64,000 nucleotides of DNA from NCBI RefSeq assembly GCF_022201045.2, contig NC_068557.1, positions 28,993,501 through 29,057,500 on the forward strand. Direction: 5' to 3'. Below the pieces are notes generated by a model. That model made no database searches. It was not told the DNA's origin and saw only the letters and a list, made by a program, of their open reading frames with translations. Both the position numbers and the translations under genes were made by a program. Position 1 is the first letter of the stretch, and every line of letters starts with the position of its first letter. Below, piece by piece: positions 35,761 to 48,700 of this stretch. This DNA is from Citrus sinensis (taxonomy: Eukaryota > Streptophyta > Magnoliopsida > Sapindales > Rutaceae).

Positions 35761-35985
35761 ACCAACAAAGTGTTGGCTCCACTGGCAATGGAGTCTCCTT
35801 AAGTGACTTAACTGGGTTTGCTCCCCAGTTCGAGTCGCAGGGAAGTCGCCTTTGTTGGGAGAACCTGTACCTCCCGGTTCGAGCGGGGACTTCTAGTCTG
35901 GGTTGTGGTACGGGCTTAAAGGTGCCTCCCACAGTTAGGGCTCTCCCCAAGATACCTCGTGGATAAGACCAAAAAAAAAAAAAAT
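35761..35985 (+). mobile_element. tRNA-derived SINE (family 2), copy 2
   Basis: It begins ACCAACAAAGTGTTGGCTCC, has the B-box-like AGTTCGAGTCGCAGGG and ends in a 14-A tail. A 13-bp target duplication, ACTTATACAAAAG, flanks it at 35748-35760 and 35986-35998. The body is nearly identical to the minus-strand copy at 14180-14398. It lies only 70 bp from the hAT-type element. Confidence 0.9.
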
Positions 35986-35998
35986 ACTTATACAAAAG

Positions 35999-36938
35999 AG
36001 TTGCTGTTGACTGTTGTGTTACTACTTACATGAAGATGAACTAGAAAAATTATATTAAACATACAATTATGACATAATTATTGGTGATTGTTGATTCATA
36101 TAAAGCCATAATCTTGGGAATTGATGGAGGTTGATTGTTTTCTTAACCCCATGTTGTTCCCATAACAACTTCCTTAACTTAATTCTTTCCTTTTGACTGT
36201 GTGTTTAGAGATTTCCCAAAAAAAAATAAAAAATAATAATAATAATAATTGGAAGGAAGATAAAATTATCTATTAACACTATAAAATATTTAAAAATAAT
36301 AATTAATTAATACTTCAACACCATACCGTATTATAATTCATTACGTCTTCCTTTACCATCCTCATCAGTTTTCAAGTCATGTGATTCGAGTTCAATTTGA
36401 ATACTAGGAAGTTCGATCAATCAGCGTACGCATACTTAATTAAAGTTTTGAATTGAGACTTAAAAGAGTCACGATCTATTAAGACCTTTGACCCTTCAGC
36501 GCTCCCCAGTTATTCAGTAATGATGCCTGATGTTGGATGAAGTCATCATGAGTACGTCACTGATGTTGGATCGATTTGTTGTAATAACCTGCACCTGTTC
36601 TTTTTGCAATAAATGCAGCGCTCGGAAAGTGGTTTACGTGGTTTAATGTGAACGTGTCCTAAATGCACCGACCTGGAAAGTGGTTTAATTAAGGTGATCA
36701 ACGTATGACTTTCTAAGCTCAATATATTGAAAATGAAAGAAAATTCCAGTTTAATCACAATATTTTTGTAGTGAGGAGAATTTTTCTGTCAGAAAATAAC
36801 TGGTGACAAATTAAACTCAATACCATCAGTTCAATACTTTTATTTTATACGTACAAAATTAAATTAAATTTTTTATTAATTATTTTAAGATAAAAATAAG
36901 AGTACAATATAATATTATCATATTATAAGTGCATTATA
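35999..36938. other. Spacer without recognised features
   Basis: A short AAT repeat is present at about 36231-36250. No coding or RNA gene was recognised. Confidence 0.4.
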
Positions 36939-37850
36939 ATTGTTGGAACAAGAAATGTGGAATGTCAAAAATTGAAAATCAGATTTTAGTCAAATAAGTA
37001 AGATAACATGAGAGCACAACTACAGGAGAACATATTAGCTGGAAGCTTGGATAAGTTAAAGATGCATAACTGCAGGAAAGCACAATAGTAAGAGAACTTA
37101 GTAGTTAGAAGCTTAAATAAGTCAAATAAGCATGACTAGCGACAGTAGGAGCTCAATAGCTGGAAGTTTGAATAAATCAAATAAACACGACTATAAGAGA
37201 GCACAATAACAAGAGAGCTCAGTAGTTGAAAGTTTGAATAAGTTAAATAAGTACAACTGTAGAAGAGTACAGTTACATGAGAGTACGGTAGCAGGAGAAC
37301 TCAATAGTGGAAAAATTAAATAAGTCAAATAAGTATGATGGCAGAAGAACGCATCTTTAGGAGATAAGTTTAATTAAATAACCACAACTGCTGAACCCAG
37401 TAGCTAGGGTCCAGTATTTGGAAGCTTTATTTATACCAGCAAAAATTTTTATTCATGATTATTAAAATAGAAGAATCTAGAAGCTCAATGTAAATTTGAG
37501 AAGAGGATAAGTGTTGAAGATAAATGTTGACATTAAATAAAACTCTAACTAAGTGATAAAGATTATCAGAATGAGGAGTTACTAAAGATTTGGGTTATCT
37601 AAACTATTTGATAAATAGAGAGTTCTTGATGCATAAAAGGGGTAGGAACAAATACTTAAAAAGAAAAAAAAAAAAAACTCCATCGTAGTCATTATACAAT
37701 AGTGAAATTATTTTTTCTTTATCTGTGACGTAAGATAAGTGCTAACCACATAAATTCTTTATGTCTCATTTATTATATCACCCTATTTATTTATTTCTCT
37801 TGTTGATTAGAAATATGCATCAATTTCTAGTGAGGATATCCTCACTTAAT
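36939..37850 (+). repeat. Possible LTR-like sequence with diverged tandem repeats
   Basis: Starting at TGTTGGAACAAG, the sequence contains about five diverged units of 55-80 bp between 37029 and 37370, each with a variant of TCAATAGCTGGAAGTTTGAATAA and TCAAATAAG. Downstream lie TATA-like boxes (GATAAATAGAG at 37609, GCATAAAAGG at 37631) and CCACATAAATTCTTTATGTCTC, resembling the end of a retroelement LTR. No CA end with a matching target duplication was found, so the LTR reading is tentative while the tandem repeats are clear. Confidence 0.45.
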
Positions 37851-37975
37851 TAAAATGAGAATGTCACGAACAAAAAAAAAAACATAGTTTTTAATGTATT
37901 TAAAAATATATATATATTATTAATTTTTGTAATATTGTTACTTTAACAAAGGAACGATGTGCTTAGTAAAGAAGT

Positions 37976-37976
37976 A

Positions 37977-38007
<31 letters not shown>
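37976..38007. repeat. (CT)n-(TA)n microsatellite
   Basis: About 11 CT units are followed by TA units, 260 bp upstream of the terpene synthase start. Confidence 0.9.
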
Positions 38008-38216
38008 ACTCTGGGTCCACCCTCGGTTTGTATAATGCGTCAAATGCTCTGTACATCGTGTTGCATTCTCTAATTTGACCAAATATTAAGAAGTAGATGA
38101 ATGGCTGAGAATGTTTTTTCCTATGTAATTTTATCAAAGAAAGAAAAAATATCTTCATTCATTAGGGAAAAAAAGTCACGTCATAAGTAAATGATTAGGT
38201 ATATGCACCCTGCTTG

Positions 38217-38224
38217 TATAAATA
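38217..38224 (+). promoter_or_regulatory. TATA box of the alpha-farnesene-synthase-like gene
   Basis: TATAAATA lies 45 bp before the ATG, a normal distance for a short leader. Confidence 0.5.
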
Positions 38225-38268
38225 AGCACGAGTACTTATTTCTCCTCGATACGATCTATTGAATAATA

Positions 38269-40838
38269 ATGGAGCAAGGAAAGCAATTGGGTCATCAGAA
38301 GCAACTTGTTCTGAGTTGCCAGATGAATTCTAAAGCTTGTAATGTGATACCACCAAGGCAATCTGCCAATTATAAGCCAAACATTTGGAAATATGATTTC
38401 ATTCAATCCCTTCACAGCAAATATAAGGTACAATTAATTTATACCCAGCTATATTGCATGGGGTTGATTGTTTTAAATTTATTAGTTCTGTTAAACTTTT
38501 TGTTGGTGTTTTGATGATTATCAGGAAGAAGGATATAGAAGCCGAGCCGAGAAGCTAAAGAACGATGTGAAGCAAATGTTTCTTGAAGCAGCTGACCTTT
38601 TAGCCAAGCTGGAGCTCATTGATAGAATCTGTAAACTAGGCCTGTCCTATCTCTTCGAGGAAAAAATCCGGGAAGTTTTAGTTGACACAGTAGCATTTTT
38701 AAAAAATGACACTGGTTGTTTACAAGTAAAGGATCTTTATGCTACTGCATTATGCTTTAAGCTCCTCAGGCAGCATGGCTATGAAATCTCACAAGGTATA
38801 TAATATACATCAAACTTAATTTCATATCGCTGTCAGCTATGAAATCTCACAAAGTATATAATATAATTGCTGTCAAATACTAAATACTTAAATGCCTAAT
38901 GTGCATGCGCTTATTAATTATTTAGATGTGTTTCTCGACTTCATGGATGAAACGGGTACAACATTCTCAACTAGCAAGTGTACGGATATCAAAGGACCGA
39001 TTGAACTTTGTGAAGCCTCACAGCTAGCTTTAGAAGGTGAAAGCATATTGGATGAGGCTAAAGTTTTCTCCGGAGGAACTCTAAAGGGTATCTATTCTTC
39101 TTTGAATACTGACCTTGCACAAACAGTGGCCAGAGTTTTGGAACTTCCATCGCACTGGAGAGTGCCGTGGTATGAAGTCAGATGGCAGATAAACTCATAT
39201 GAAAAAGAGAAACACATGAACACAATTTTGCTTGAATTAGCAAAACTTAACTTCAATATTGTTCAAGCCACACTCCAAAATGATCTAAGGGAGCTTTCCA
39301 GGTAATAACAATGGCAAAACGATTTTATTTTAATTTGTACAAATTAGTAATATTTAAAGACGGTCCCTAGCTACAACTTTGAAAAGAAAAATTGTGGCAA
39401 ACAAATTGAAGCAACATTTTGCTCTTTTGTGAAAACAGGTGGTGGAAGAATCTGGGTCTGATTGAGAATTTAAACTTCTCTCGAGATCGACTGGTAGAAT
39501 GTTTCTTGTGTGCAGTGGGGCTAGTTTATGAGCCCAACTGCAGCTGCTTTAGAAAATGGCTCACTAAGGTCATTATTTTCATATTAGTCATCGATGATAT
39601 CTATGATATTTATGGTTCGTTGGAGGAACTAGAACACTTCACCAGTGCTGTTGAAAGGTTAGTTTTGACGTACGTATCATCATCACCAAAAAAGAAAGAA
39701 AAAACGACAAATGTTAATATCAATCAATTGCTATTGGCCCATTTGGTATTCTTGTGGTAGCTATGCTGTAAAACCTAGATAGCTACTAAGTCTATCAGTT
39801 ACGAATTCTATTCTACAATAGTTGTGGCTATGCTTAATCACCTCAAAACCAATAAATCCTATAAAATATCTCAGGCGCACTACGTCAGAATATAGGTCTG
39901 ACATAAATATTTCTTAAATTCAGGTGGGATTTCAAGGAAATTCAACGTTTGCCTGAGTGTATGAAGCTTTGTTTCAAAGCACTCTACGACACTACTAATG
40001 AAATGGCTTATGAAATTGGGAGGAGAAATACTTGGAAACGAGTCTTACCTCATCTAAAAAAAGAGGTATGAATGTGTTTGACGTTAATAATGATTAGTTT
40101 GAGGCTTAGAGCTATTAACTAATTAAAAAGAATAAGCTTTTTTTTTTTTTTTATTGGGTTTATTAAAGTGGTCAGATTTCTGTAAATCATTACTTGTGGA
40201 AGCAAAATGGCAGAAAAGGGGATACACCCCTTGCTTACAGGAGTACTTAAGTAATGCGTGGATTTCATCATCCGGCACCGTGCTTTCTGTCTATTCATTT
40301 TTTGGCATAATGAAAGAAGCGACCGAAGAGACTGCAGGTTTTCTTAAGCTAAATCAGGATCTTGTGTATAATTCATCTCTGATCATTCGACTCTGCAATG
40401 ATCTAGGCACTTCATCGGTAAATTTTCAGTCAAGAATTCCTAAAATTTGACAGATGACTTGATTTCAATTTTCAAGTTTGTTATTATTAGTATTATTTTT
40501 TTTCTTATCAGTAAATTAAATTGTAATAACAGGCGGAGCTAGAGAGAGGGGACGTGGCTTCATCAATCCTGTGTTGTATGACGGAAATGAATATTTCGGA
40601 GGAGATAGCTCGGAATTATATTAAAGGCATGATAAGTAAAACATGGACAAAGATAAATGGACAATGCTTCACACAATCACCCTTGTTGCAGTCATTTATC
40701 CATACCACTACAAATTTTGCACGTGTGGTGCACAGTCTTTACCAATATGGAGATGGATTTGGAGTTCAGGACGGAGATACTAAGAAGCAGATCCTGTCTT
40801 TGCTGATTGAACCTATGCCACCGTCACCTTTTAGTTGA
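38269..40838 (+). CDS. Terpene synthase, TPS-b, alpha-farnesene-synthase-like
   Basis: Class I terpene synthase, probably making an acyclic sesquiterpene (alpha-farnesene) from farnesyl diphosphate. Seven exons, 38269-38427, 38525-38795, 38926-39301, 39439-39657, 39924-40065, 40169-40417 and 40533-40838, total 1722 nt and encode 573 residues. The seven-exon layout is that of angiosperm TPS class III genes. Motifs: R30-Q31-x8-W40 in place of RRx8W, R284-D285-R286 (RxR), D321-D-I-Y-D325 (DDxxD) and the metal-binding N466-D-x2-T-x3-E474. SANYKPNIW, LAKLELID and LELAKLNFN closely recall apple alpha-farnesene synthase. The N-terminus ahead of the RQ motif is only 29 residues and not transit-like, which suits cytosolic FPP use. 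All key motifs are intact. Product identity is inference. Confidence 0.88.
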
Positions 40839-41349
40839 AGTTTTATATTTCCTCAGAACACAATAATGTGAATCATCCTCCGATGATCCCTTCAATAATA
40901 TTAAGTACTCTCTTGAAAATAAAAAGATATTGTCTCTTTGCTCGCTATGTATACAAATTTTGAACTAATGCCATCCAAACTCCAAAATGGTCTGTCTTTA
41001 CTTAATGAACAAATGGATTTAGTCTAAAAAAAAAATTAAAAGGAAACTAATTATACAAATTAATATAGAAGCGCCGAGCTGTTTTCCAGAACTGGTGTGA
41101 ATAGGAATCTTGTATTTTACTAGTTGAATCAGATTATCACCTCAATGAATAAAAATATTTGACATTTTTGCAACTTGCAAGTATGCCGAAGAGATCAAAT
41201 AAACATACGTGTTGTTGATTAGAGTAAAATGCATTCGCTTTACATGCGTGGACGGATCCAACTAAGAAGTCCCCCTTAGCCTATTATTTTACCTCAAACT
41301 TTTGAAAGAGTTAAATAAAAAGAATGGGAAATCATTAATTTTTCACCTA
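40839..41349. other. Region downstream of the terpene synthase
   Basis: This holds the 3' UTR with AATAA-type signals at about 40863 and 40918. No further gene was seen. Confidence 0.4.
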
Positions 41350-41999
41350 TTGTAACTAATATATATTATTTACCCTTGTTATTTTTATAATAGCTAATAA
41401 CCATATGACAACATTATTTTATAATATTATTCTTATTTTCAAATAATCTTTCATTCATTTTTGTTATAAATTAAATAAATCATAAGAATGACAATTAAAT
41501 TAAAAAATTAAGTGTTAAAAATAAGAAATATATGTTTTGATGTGAAAACAAATTAATAATAGAACTTTTTCGGACTTTTTATTTTATAAATATTTTAAAC
41601 AATTTAAATAAAACGTAAAAATTACAAGAAAAATATTCTATTATTCATTTTATAATAATTTTTATTTATCATTTAAGTTCTCTTATAATAATTCTTTTAT
41701 CATTGTATAGCAATTTTCTTATAAATTATTATAAGAAAATGTTTATAAAATTAAAAAAAAGTACAAGAAAAGTATTATATTATTATTATTTTTTATTCAC
41801 ATCAAAACATATATTTCTTGTTTTTAATACTTACTTTTTTTATTTTTTATTTACATTCATATGATTTATTTAATTTATAATAAATATGAATAAAAATGTA
41901 TTTGAAAATAAAAATAATATTACAAAATTATGTTGTCAGTGGATTATTGGTTGCTATAAAAACAACGTGGAAGTAAATGGTGTATATCATTTACAATAA
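41350..41999. mobile_element. Long foldback element, about 650 bp
   Basis: The left arm (about 41350-41580) and the reverse complement of the right arm (about 41770-41999) are similar throughout. They share TGACAACAT, TTATTTTCAAAT, ATAAATTAAATAAATCAT and AAGAAATATATGTTTTGATG (left copies around 41408, 41433, 41465 and 41524; right copies mirrored). The centre is A+T-rich with no open frame. Outer ends are imprecise. Confidence 0.75.
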
Positions 42000-44305
42000 G
42001 GGAAAATTACCAATCTCCCTAAAAAGAATTTTTTACCACATTTCCTTAGACAATAAAATACCAGCAGCAGTTTAGTGATAACAGTGTTATTTAACAATTT
42101 TAAAGACTTGATTGAAATTCTAATAATTGTAATAAAGAAAAAAATTAAGCTCCCTCATTGAATTAAAAATTTTTAAAGTAAATTTCCTCAATTTATGTGT
42201 CTGGGTTCGCAACTTTGCGCATGAATCACGAGTGTGCACACGGAAAAAAATAATTATTGTACTTTAAATCAAGTCCTGTCTCCGTGCCACTTCAGCCTTG
42301 GTCGAAGTGGTGGGCAGCTACCCTCACGCCTGTTGTCGTTTTTATTTCTTTCCGTTTAAAGCAGAGTAGCAGAAGCGGATTAATTGTAAAATAAAACCAA
42401 TCACTTGATAGACGGAAATCTGACTTCAATCCATATCATTTTCTAATTCAAATGACTCAACACATGAAATTTTTACAACAATACTCAATGGCGTAAGATT
42501 CAAGATAAAAAAACTCACGAGGGAACAAAATAAAGGAGATTTTGTTAATTAAAAGACCATGAACATAAGAACAAGATACCTAATAACAAGACATTCCTAT
42601 TTATAATAGGGTAAAAACTTACTTCATTAAGTTAACTTCAACAAAAGAAAAAAATAAAACTAAATAATCACAACTATAAGAAAAATAAAAATAAATAAAT
42701 AATATAAAAAACATCTAAACTAATAACATTCTAAAATATCGTACTAAATCACTTTTCAACCACACACACCTTGTGAAAATCGGACCACAATTCTGGTGAG
42801 AGAGAGGTTTTGTTTGTTTAATGAGAGTGAGATCAGGTGCCACTTTGGAATTAATATAAACGTAGAGCGACATGAAGGGAAGTGAGAATGACATCATCTC
42901 CCTCTGGGGAAATTCAGCTGCGGCCTACAGCCTTTCAAGTTTTTAAAGGGAAAGCTCATCACTCATCAGGCAACTCGACAACTCTCATCTTTACTCTGAC
43001 TTTAAGGTAAACGACTCGTCCACTTGGCTTTATCTATACAAATATGTCAATTGGCATTCAAACAGATACTGAACAGTTCAACATGCAAGAGTTCTGTTAA
43101 ATTAATTAAAGAAAATCAGCCCCAAACTTGAAGTCAGTGCCGGTAAAATATCCCATGAAATAGGAAATCCTATCCTCGGGTTCGAAGCACCTCCGACTCT
43201 CTTAAAAATTAACAATTGGTCGAATTTTTATTAGACCAATAGGGGGATTTGCTAGGAATAGGAATGAATAAGTTGATGCGGAGGATTTAACTCTTAATTA
43301 AAGTTTACTTTTCAATAATTTACAGTACCACCACAAACACAACAAACAAAAAATAACAATAACAGATGTTTTGCATTGGAACGTAAATTGTTGAAGAACC
43401 AAGTGACACTCGCACCATCCATGTTTGTTCGGGCTCGTGTTTAGCCCTACCATTTGTCTCTCCTTATAACGCCGATCCTAAATACACCCCTCCAATTTTG
43501 TCCTCTACACTTACTTTCGTATGAACTTTCATAGCAAAGCCGTGCAATCAAGATAATGAGGAGGTGGATCCAATTCTTGATCCAAGTGCATCCAACGGCT
43601 GGATGCAACTGTGGCACGGTACCACAATTGCACCGTAGCATGATCCAATTCTTTATATATAGAAACACAATTACTGACTTAAATGAAATCTTCTTTTAAA
43701 ATTTTTTTGACATCCACCCCGTTCCATAAATTATATAAAAATTTTAAATTTTCATTAGAATTTTTTTTTTCCTTTTTTGAGAAACTTATTAGAGTTTAGG
43801 ATTATAGAGATAAAGCTATATAATAAGAAAAAAATTATTTCAAATTTTAAGACTTTATACATTTTAAAATAAAAGAAATATTATTTTTAGATGAAAATTT
43901 ATTTGGCAAGATTTTTTATTTTAATATATTGATTAGTAATTTATAACTTAAACCAAAGGTATTTTGGGAAATAGATTTTTAATAAGGGTGTTGTAAGAAT
44001 TTTAGAGGCATATTAAAAAGCTCAAACTCTTTAATCACTCTCTTTAAGATGGACCTGCACAGAACCCAAGCCCAATCATTTCTGTTCCTCGGGCCCGTTA
44101 TCTTAGTTATTTGAAAGGCTGAATAAGAAGAGGTTTCCACTTTACACTTCTGAACCTCACTCGTGCATTATGGTTACGATTTGTGATAAGGCTAAAAACT
44201 TATGGAAAATAAGAAAAATTAGTTTCTTAAATATGATTAATAGCATATATTGAAAACAACCAAACTTATGACACACAATGATTTCACTTATGTTGGGGGC
44301 CGACC
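42000..44305. other. Gene-free region
   Basis: No gene was recognised. Around 43560-43660 are small interlocking palindromes (GTGCATCCAACGGCTGGATGCA and a GTGGCACGGTACCACA-type repeat) that may mark a tiny MITE. A B-box-like GGGTTCGAAGC at about 43178 could be a SINE fragment but lacks a clear A box or target duplication. Confidence 0.4.
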
Positions 44306-44479
44306 CAGGGGCGGAACAAGCCAACCTTGGCTGGGGGCCAAAGAATTTTTTTTAAAAAGATTTAATAAAAATTTTAATGTAAATAAGTTATTATTAATAT
44401 AATATAAAACATTGAGTATTATTATTATTTTTTTACAGGGGTCATGGCTCATGCCTGTCCCTTAATAGATTCGCCCTTG
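44306..44479. mobile_element. Small MITE with CCAGGGGCGGA-type ends
   Basis: The left end CCAGGGGCGGAACAAG is matched by the right end AATAGATTCGCCCTTGG, which is its approximate reverse complement. Between them is about 170 bp without coding capacity. The target duplication is not clear, so the boundaries are approximate. Confidence 0.45.
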
Positions 44480-45715
44480 GATCAACCTACTATTGGGTAG
44501 ACCTATTAACTACGTTAGTATTGAATAGATATAAAGCTTTCTCAGTAGATCACTTATTGTAATACATTAGTAATATAAATGCAAAAAGACAAGAACAAGG
44601 ACCTACATGGAAGGAACACAAACTGTGTCCTTATTTGTGAGTTTATTAAAAATTAAGGTTCTGAAAGTTATTATTAAGCCCATTTAAGTATTTAACAAAT
44701 AAAAAAGAGGAAATGGATTTGGAGAGCACATTAAAATAATAAAAAAAAGAAATATTTTGTTGTTTTCAATAAATAAGTACTCCATTCTCATATTTAACAG
44801 CACTATTACGAGCTACGTGGCGAAAGTAAATAATATCTACTCAATTATAAAGTCTCGGTTATTATAATTAGTATTAGAGACAACTTGATGGATGCGTTAA
44901 ATGATGTTATTTTGTTTTCGTTGATCCTCATTAGGACGCAAGCTTCTCAAGGGAAAACAATATGTAATATCTCACATCACTAACGAAAGAGTTTCTTGAT
45001 TGATTTATAAGTTATGGATTCTCCTAATTAAGCAACAGACATATTTTGGGTTGTAAAGTTAAATAACGAAACTGCGACATATTGTGTACCGTTATTACAA
45101 TTAGTATCGGAGTCGACTTGAGTCAAGTCATAACATAATAATAATTTTCAATATATAATTGTTTAAGAAATCATTAATAACGAGCGAAAATCTCAAGTAA
45201 AATTTTCAATCTTTCAAGATCAATCATTCTATAATCTATCAATAAACACGCTTATAAGGTATTTAATTGGTAAAAAATTTCAACTATTTTTTAGTAAACA
45301 ATTTATAAACAAATCAAGTATTTTCAAAATCACCTAGAAAATAATTTTGAAAAAGTACAATTTTATGTGTGTGTGTTCAATTTCACAAAGCATATCTCAT
45401 TAAAACATAAAGGTGCCAATTCCTAGCATAAATCAGCATTGGTTTCATTTGTATAAATTAAACTTTTCCCATATTTAAATATGATGTAATTACAAGCGAA
45501 AGCAAAGCCAACAAGCGAAGCGAGTGAAGTGGCAACTGGTAACCTCCCGAAGTTCCCAACTTGATCTCTCATTCCCATTGTCTCTGGGTCTGGCTCTCTC
45601 CAAACACTGCACATATTATATCCGTCATTATCATATCATTTCGACCAATACACATATAGAAACAAAACAGAGAGTGGAGAGCGCAATCAATAATACCAAA
45701 GAAGCAAAAAAAATT
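44480..45715. other. Spacer and promoter region of the eIF4B-like gene
   Basis: A+T-rich with no recognised gene. The last 200 bp contain the leader of the downstream gene. Confidence 0.4.
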
Positions 45716-48700
45716 ATGTCGAAGAAGAAAGCATTCGGTGGCAACACTATGACCCTTAAAGACTTCCATGGTGGCTCTATCCCCACCGATCTTCCTCTCC
45801 CTTCTGCCCCTGGTGTGTAAGTCCCAATTTCATTCACTCTTTTTTTTTTTTTCATTTTCTTTGTTGTTTATTCTTTAATCCTTACTATTCCCAGTTTCGT
45901 TTTTCTTTCTTGTTTGATTGGAGTTGCTTTAGATCTATTCTTTTTTTTTTTCAATTCTTTATTATGAGTATTCGTTTTAGATAGCATCGATTATTTGAGA
46001 TACTAGATCTAGAGCTGGAAACTTTTAAACCCTAGCTATTTTTGTGATTGTTTTGTTTAACAGAATGGTTAGGCCTATGGATCGTTCTGGTTTTGATCGA
46101 CCTACATCGTGGGGGAACCCCATGGCCCGACCTGATAATCGGCCAAGGCCCAGTTCCTCCCCAGCAACGAGGCATTTTGATGATAAAACCCCATTTCTAG
46201 CTCACCCAGGGCACATTGGTCGTCATTTTGATGAGGATGAGAGAAAACCCTTGGATGGGGTCTCTGCTCCGCGTAAAACTGTTGGTGATGAGGGTTTCCA
46301 TGTGGAGGTTCATCCGGAGTCTGCATCATCTGGGAGGATATCAAATTGGGGGGGTTCATCTTCATTTTCACAAGCTTCGAGTGGGCCTGTGAATTCATAT
46401 GCGGGTAGGGCAGCTGAGCAAAGTCAGATTGGGGTGAATTCACAAAATTCAGTCGGCAATAGCGGTCAGATGGGTTCTGGGTCGTATCCAAATGCTTGGA
46501 CAGCAAGGAGGGACATGGCAGCAAGTGTCTCTGAGCCTGTGCAATCTGGATGGAATGGACAAAGTGCAGTTTCCAAGTTGGTCCATGCAAGTGCGCTTGA
46601 AAAGGTTTCCTCGGGTAGATGGCAGTCAAAGCACTCAGTTCAATATCATGCCGATGTTCAAGTCATTCAACCCCCAGAAACAGCCAATGGTTTGCGTCCT
46701 AAGAGTGATGATAATGTGTATGATGGGACAGATGCGATGGGTGGAAGGGAATTTTCTGATGCATCATTGGCAAGGCATGTTGAAAGAGGTCTTAATATTG
46801 AAGATGGTTTTCAGGGTGGTAGAAAGGAAGAACACAACCATGAAAGTACTAATTCCTCTACTCTTTTGGAAGTAAAAGAGAGGAAACCAACGTATTATGC
46901 TGGCAGGGTTCAACCTGCTTATTCTAATGGAAAATTCTGTGGACCTGAGTCTCAGCCCCTGGTGCATTCAGAAGCATCAGAGCGACCTAAGTTGAAGTTA
47001 TTTCCAAGAACAAAGCCACTGGAGAATTCAGAACCCGATGGTCCAAATCCTAACGAGGTATTACTTTAAATAAAAATATAAGGGTTTACTATTTGTTATT
47101 TTGATGTTTGTATCACGTTCGTTCGCTTGAAATATATCGTCTGGTGGAATACAGGGGAATCAGCAGTTAAGTGAATCTGCTCATGGTCATATTGAAGCTG
47201 CTAATGGCTTGCTTGGAAGCTTGAATCCTACTAAACCTGAATTTCCTGCTACTGATGGGGCGAATCATGCAGTGGATCGCCCAAAATTGAATTTAAAGCC
47301 TAGGTCACAGGCTACAGAACAACTAGTTGGGAGCATTGAAACGGAAAGGTCAGTAGTGCCCTTTGGAATTTCAGTAACGCTTCTTACATCATCTTTTTTG
47401 TTTATAATTGACGAGTACGGAGAGGAGCTGTTAAATAAATAAAAAGCTCCTTGTGATCAATATTTCTTTCACATTAAGATAGGTAAATACTCTTCTTATA
47501 TGATGAATTATTTGAGCAACCGGAACTTACAGAATGGGGCATGTAGATTTGATAAGTTGACGAAATTGCACTTTCATAATGAGGTTCAAATTATCTGTTG
47601 TATTGGACATTAATTAATACCAAATGTAGAAAAGCATAACGTTTGGTTAATCATCTAGTATTTGGTTTTGTCTTAAGCATTTCAACTCTCAAGTTTATTT
47701 CATTTTCATTTATAAGTACAGGGCAGAAAAGCATTATTGATGACATTTCTCTAGAAAGGTTGACAAAAGATTTAATGTATCCCTACGCTCCTATTGATGC
47801 TATTTTATGGAAACAAAATTTTTGTAACACCTACTGTTTTGAGATTTATAAACTCTCTTATTTTACTGGATATTGTTACTTCCTGTTCGTATCTGTACTT
47901 ATATTTTATATTTTTTATGCAGAAATGCATTGTTTGGTGGTGCTCGCCCAAGAGAATTGGTCAGTGTATTTGCTTTATAAGTCCTTCATGAATTCTTTAC
48001 ACAATTGAATATGTGTTTTGATCTGCACAGCAATTTTGAGAATAAAATAATCTAAATTGTTTATTATATCTTCAATGGACATTGTCTCTTTGTTTACGTC
48101 ATGATGTAATGTTTAAAAATTCCAGCTCATGTCTTACCCTTCAAAAATAAATAAGGAAGAAGAATAACCTCTAACTTCTGAGCCAGTTTTGATTGTTATT
48201 CCCAAGTCTTTCAAATCTAGAAATAAAGATTCCTATGGCATCTTAATTCTGGCTTTATTTGTGTAAAGTAACAAAGGAATGAAGGGAGGTGTTGTTGGGT
48301 TGTGCGGGATGGGATTAGGATTCCTTTTCTCCCTCCATTCTGGTCAACCAAGCACAGCCTTAGAACTCTTTCTTAGCCATTATTGGTGACTTAATGTTCT
48401 AATCCTAATGCCCTCCTAATAATGTCTGGCAGGTTCTGAGGGAACGAGGAATTGATGATGCTGCTATCAGCAATCATGATTCAAGTCAACATTCTGATAG
48501 GTAGTGACATCCTTTTTCAAATATTATTCTAATGCCACTCCTTTTATGTCTAATGACAATTTAAAATTTTGAATTATTTCTTATGTACCATTGATTGCTG
48601 TGAGAAGGACCAAGCAAAATATTTCCAATAGTGGAAGAGCTATTGATTATGCAACTCCTGCTCGCCAAGGTGAAAGAACTGAAAATCTTCATCTTGATCA

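Noticed and set aside
43140-43290. Possible SINE or tRNA-like sequence with GGGTTCGAAGC
   Set aside because: The B-box match alone is not enough. No A box at the right distance, cloverleaf, tail or target duplication was found.
46102-46629. 175-codon frame antisense to the eIF4B-like gene
   Set aside because: It is a composition-driven shadow of the sense exon, which has consistent splice sites and phase.
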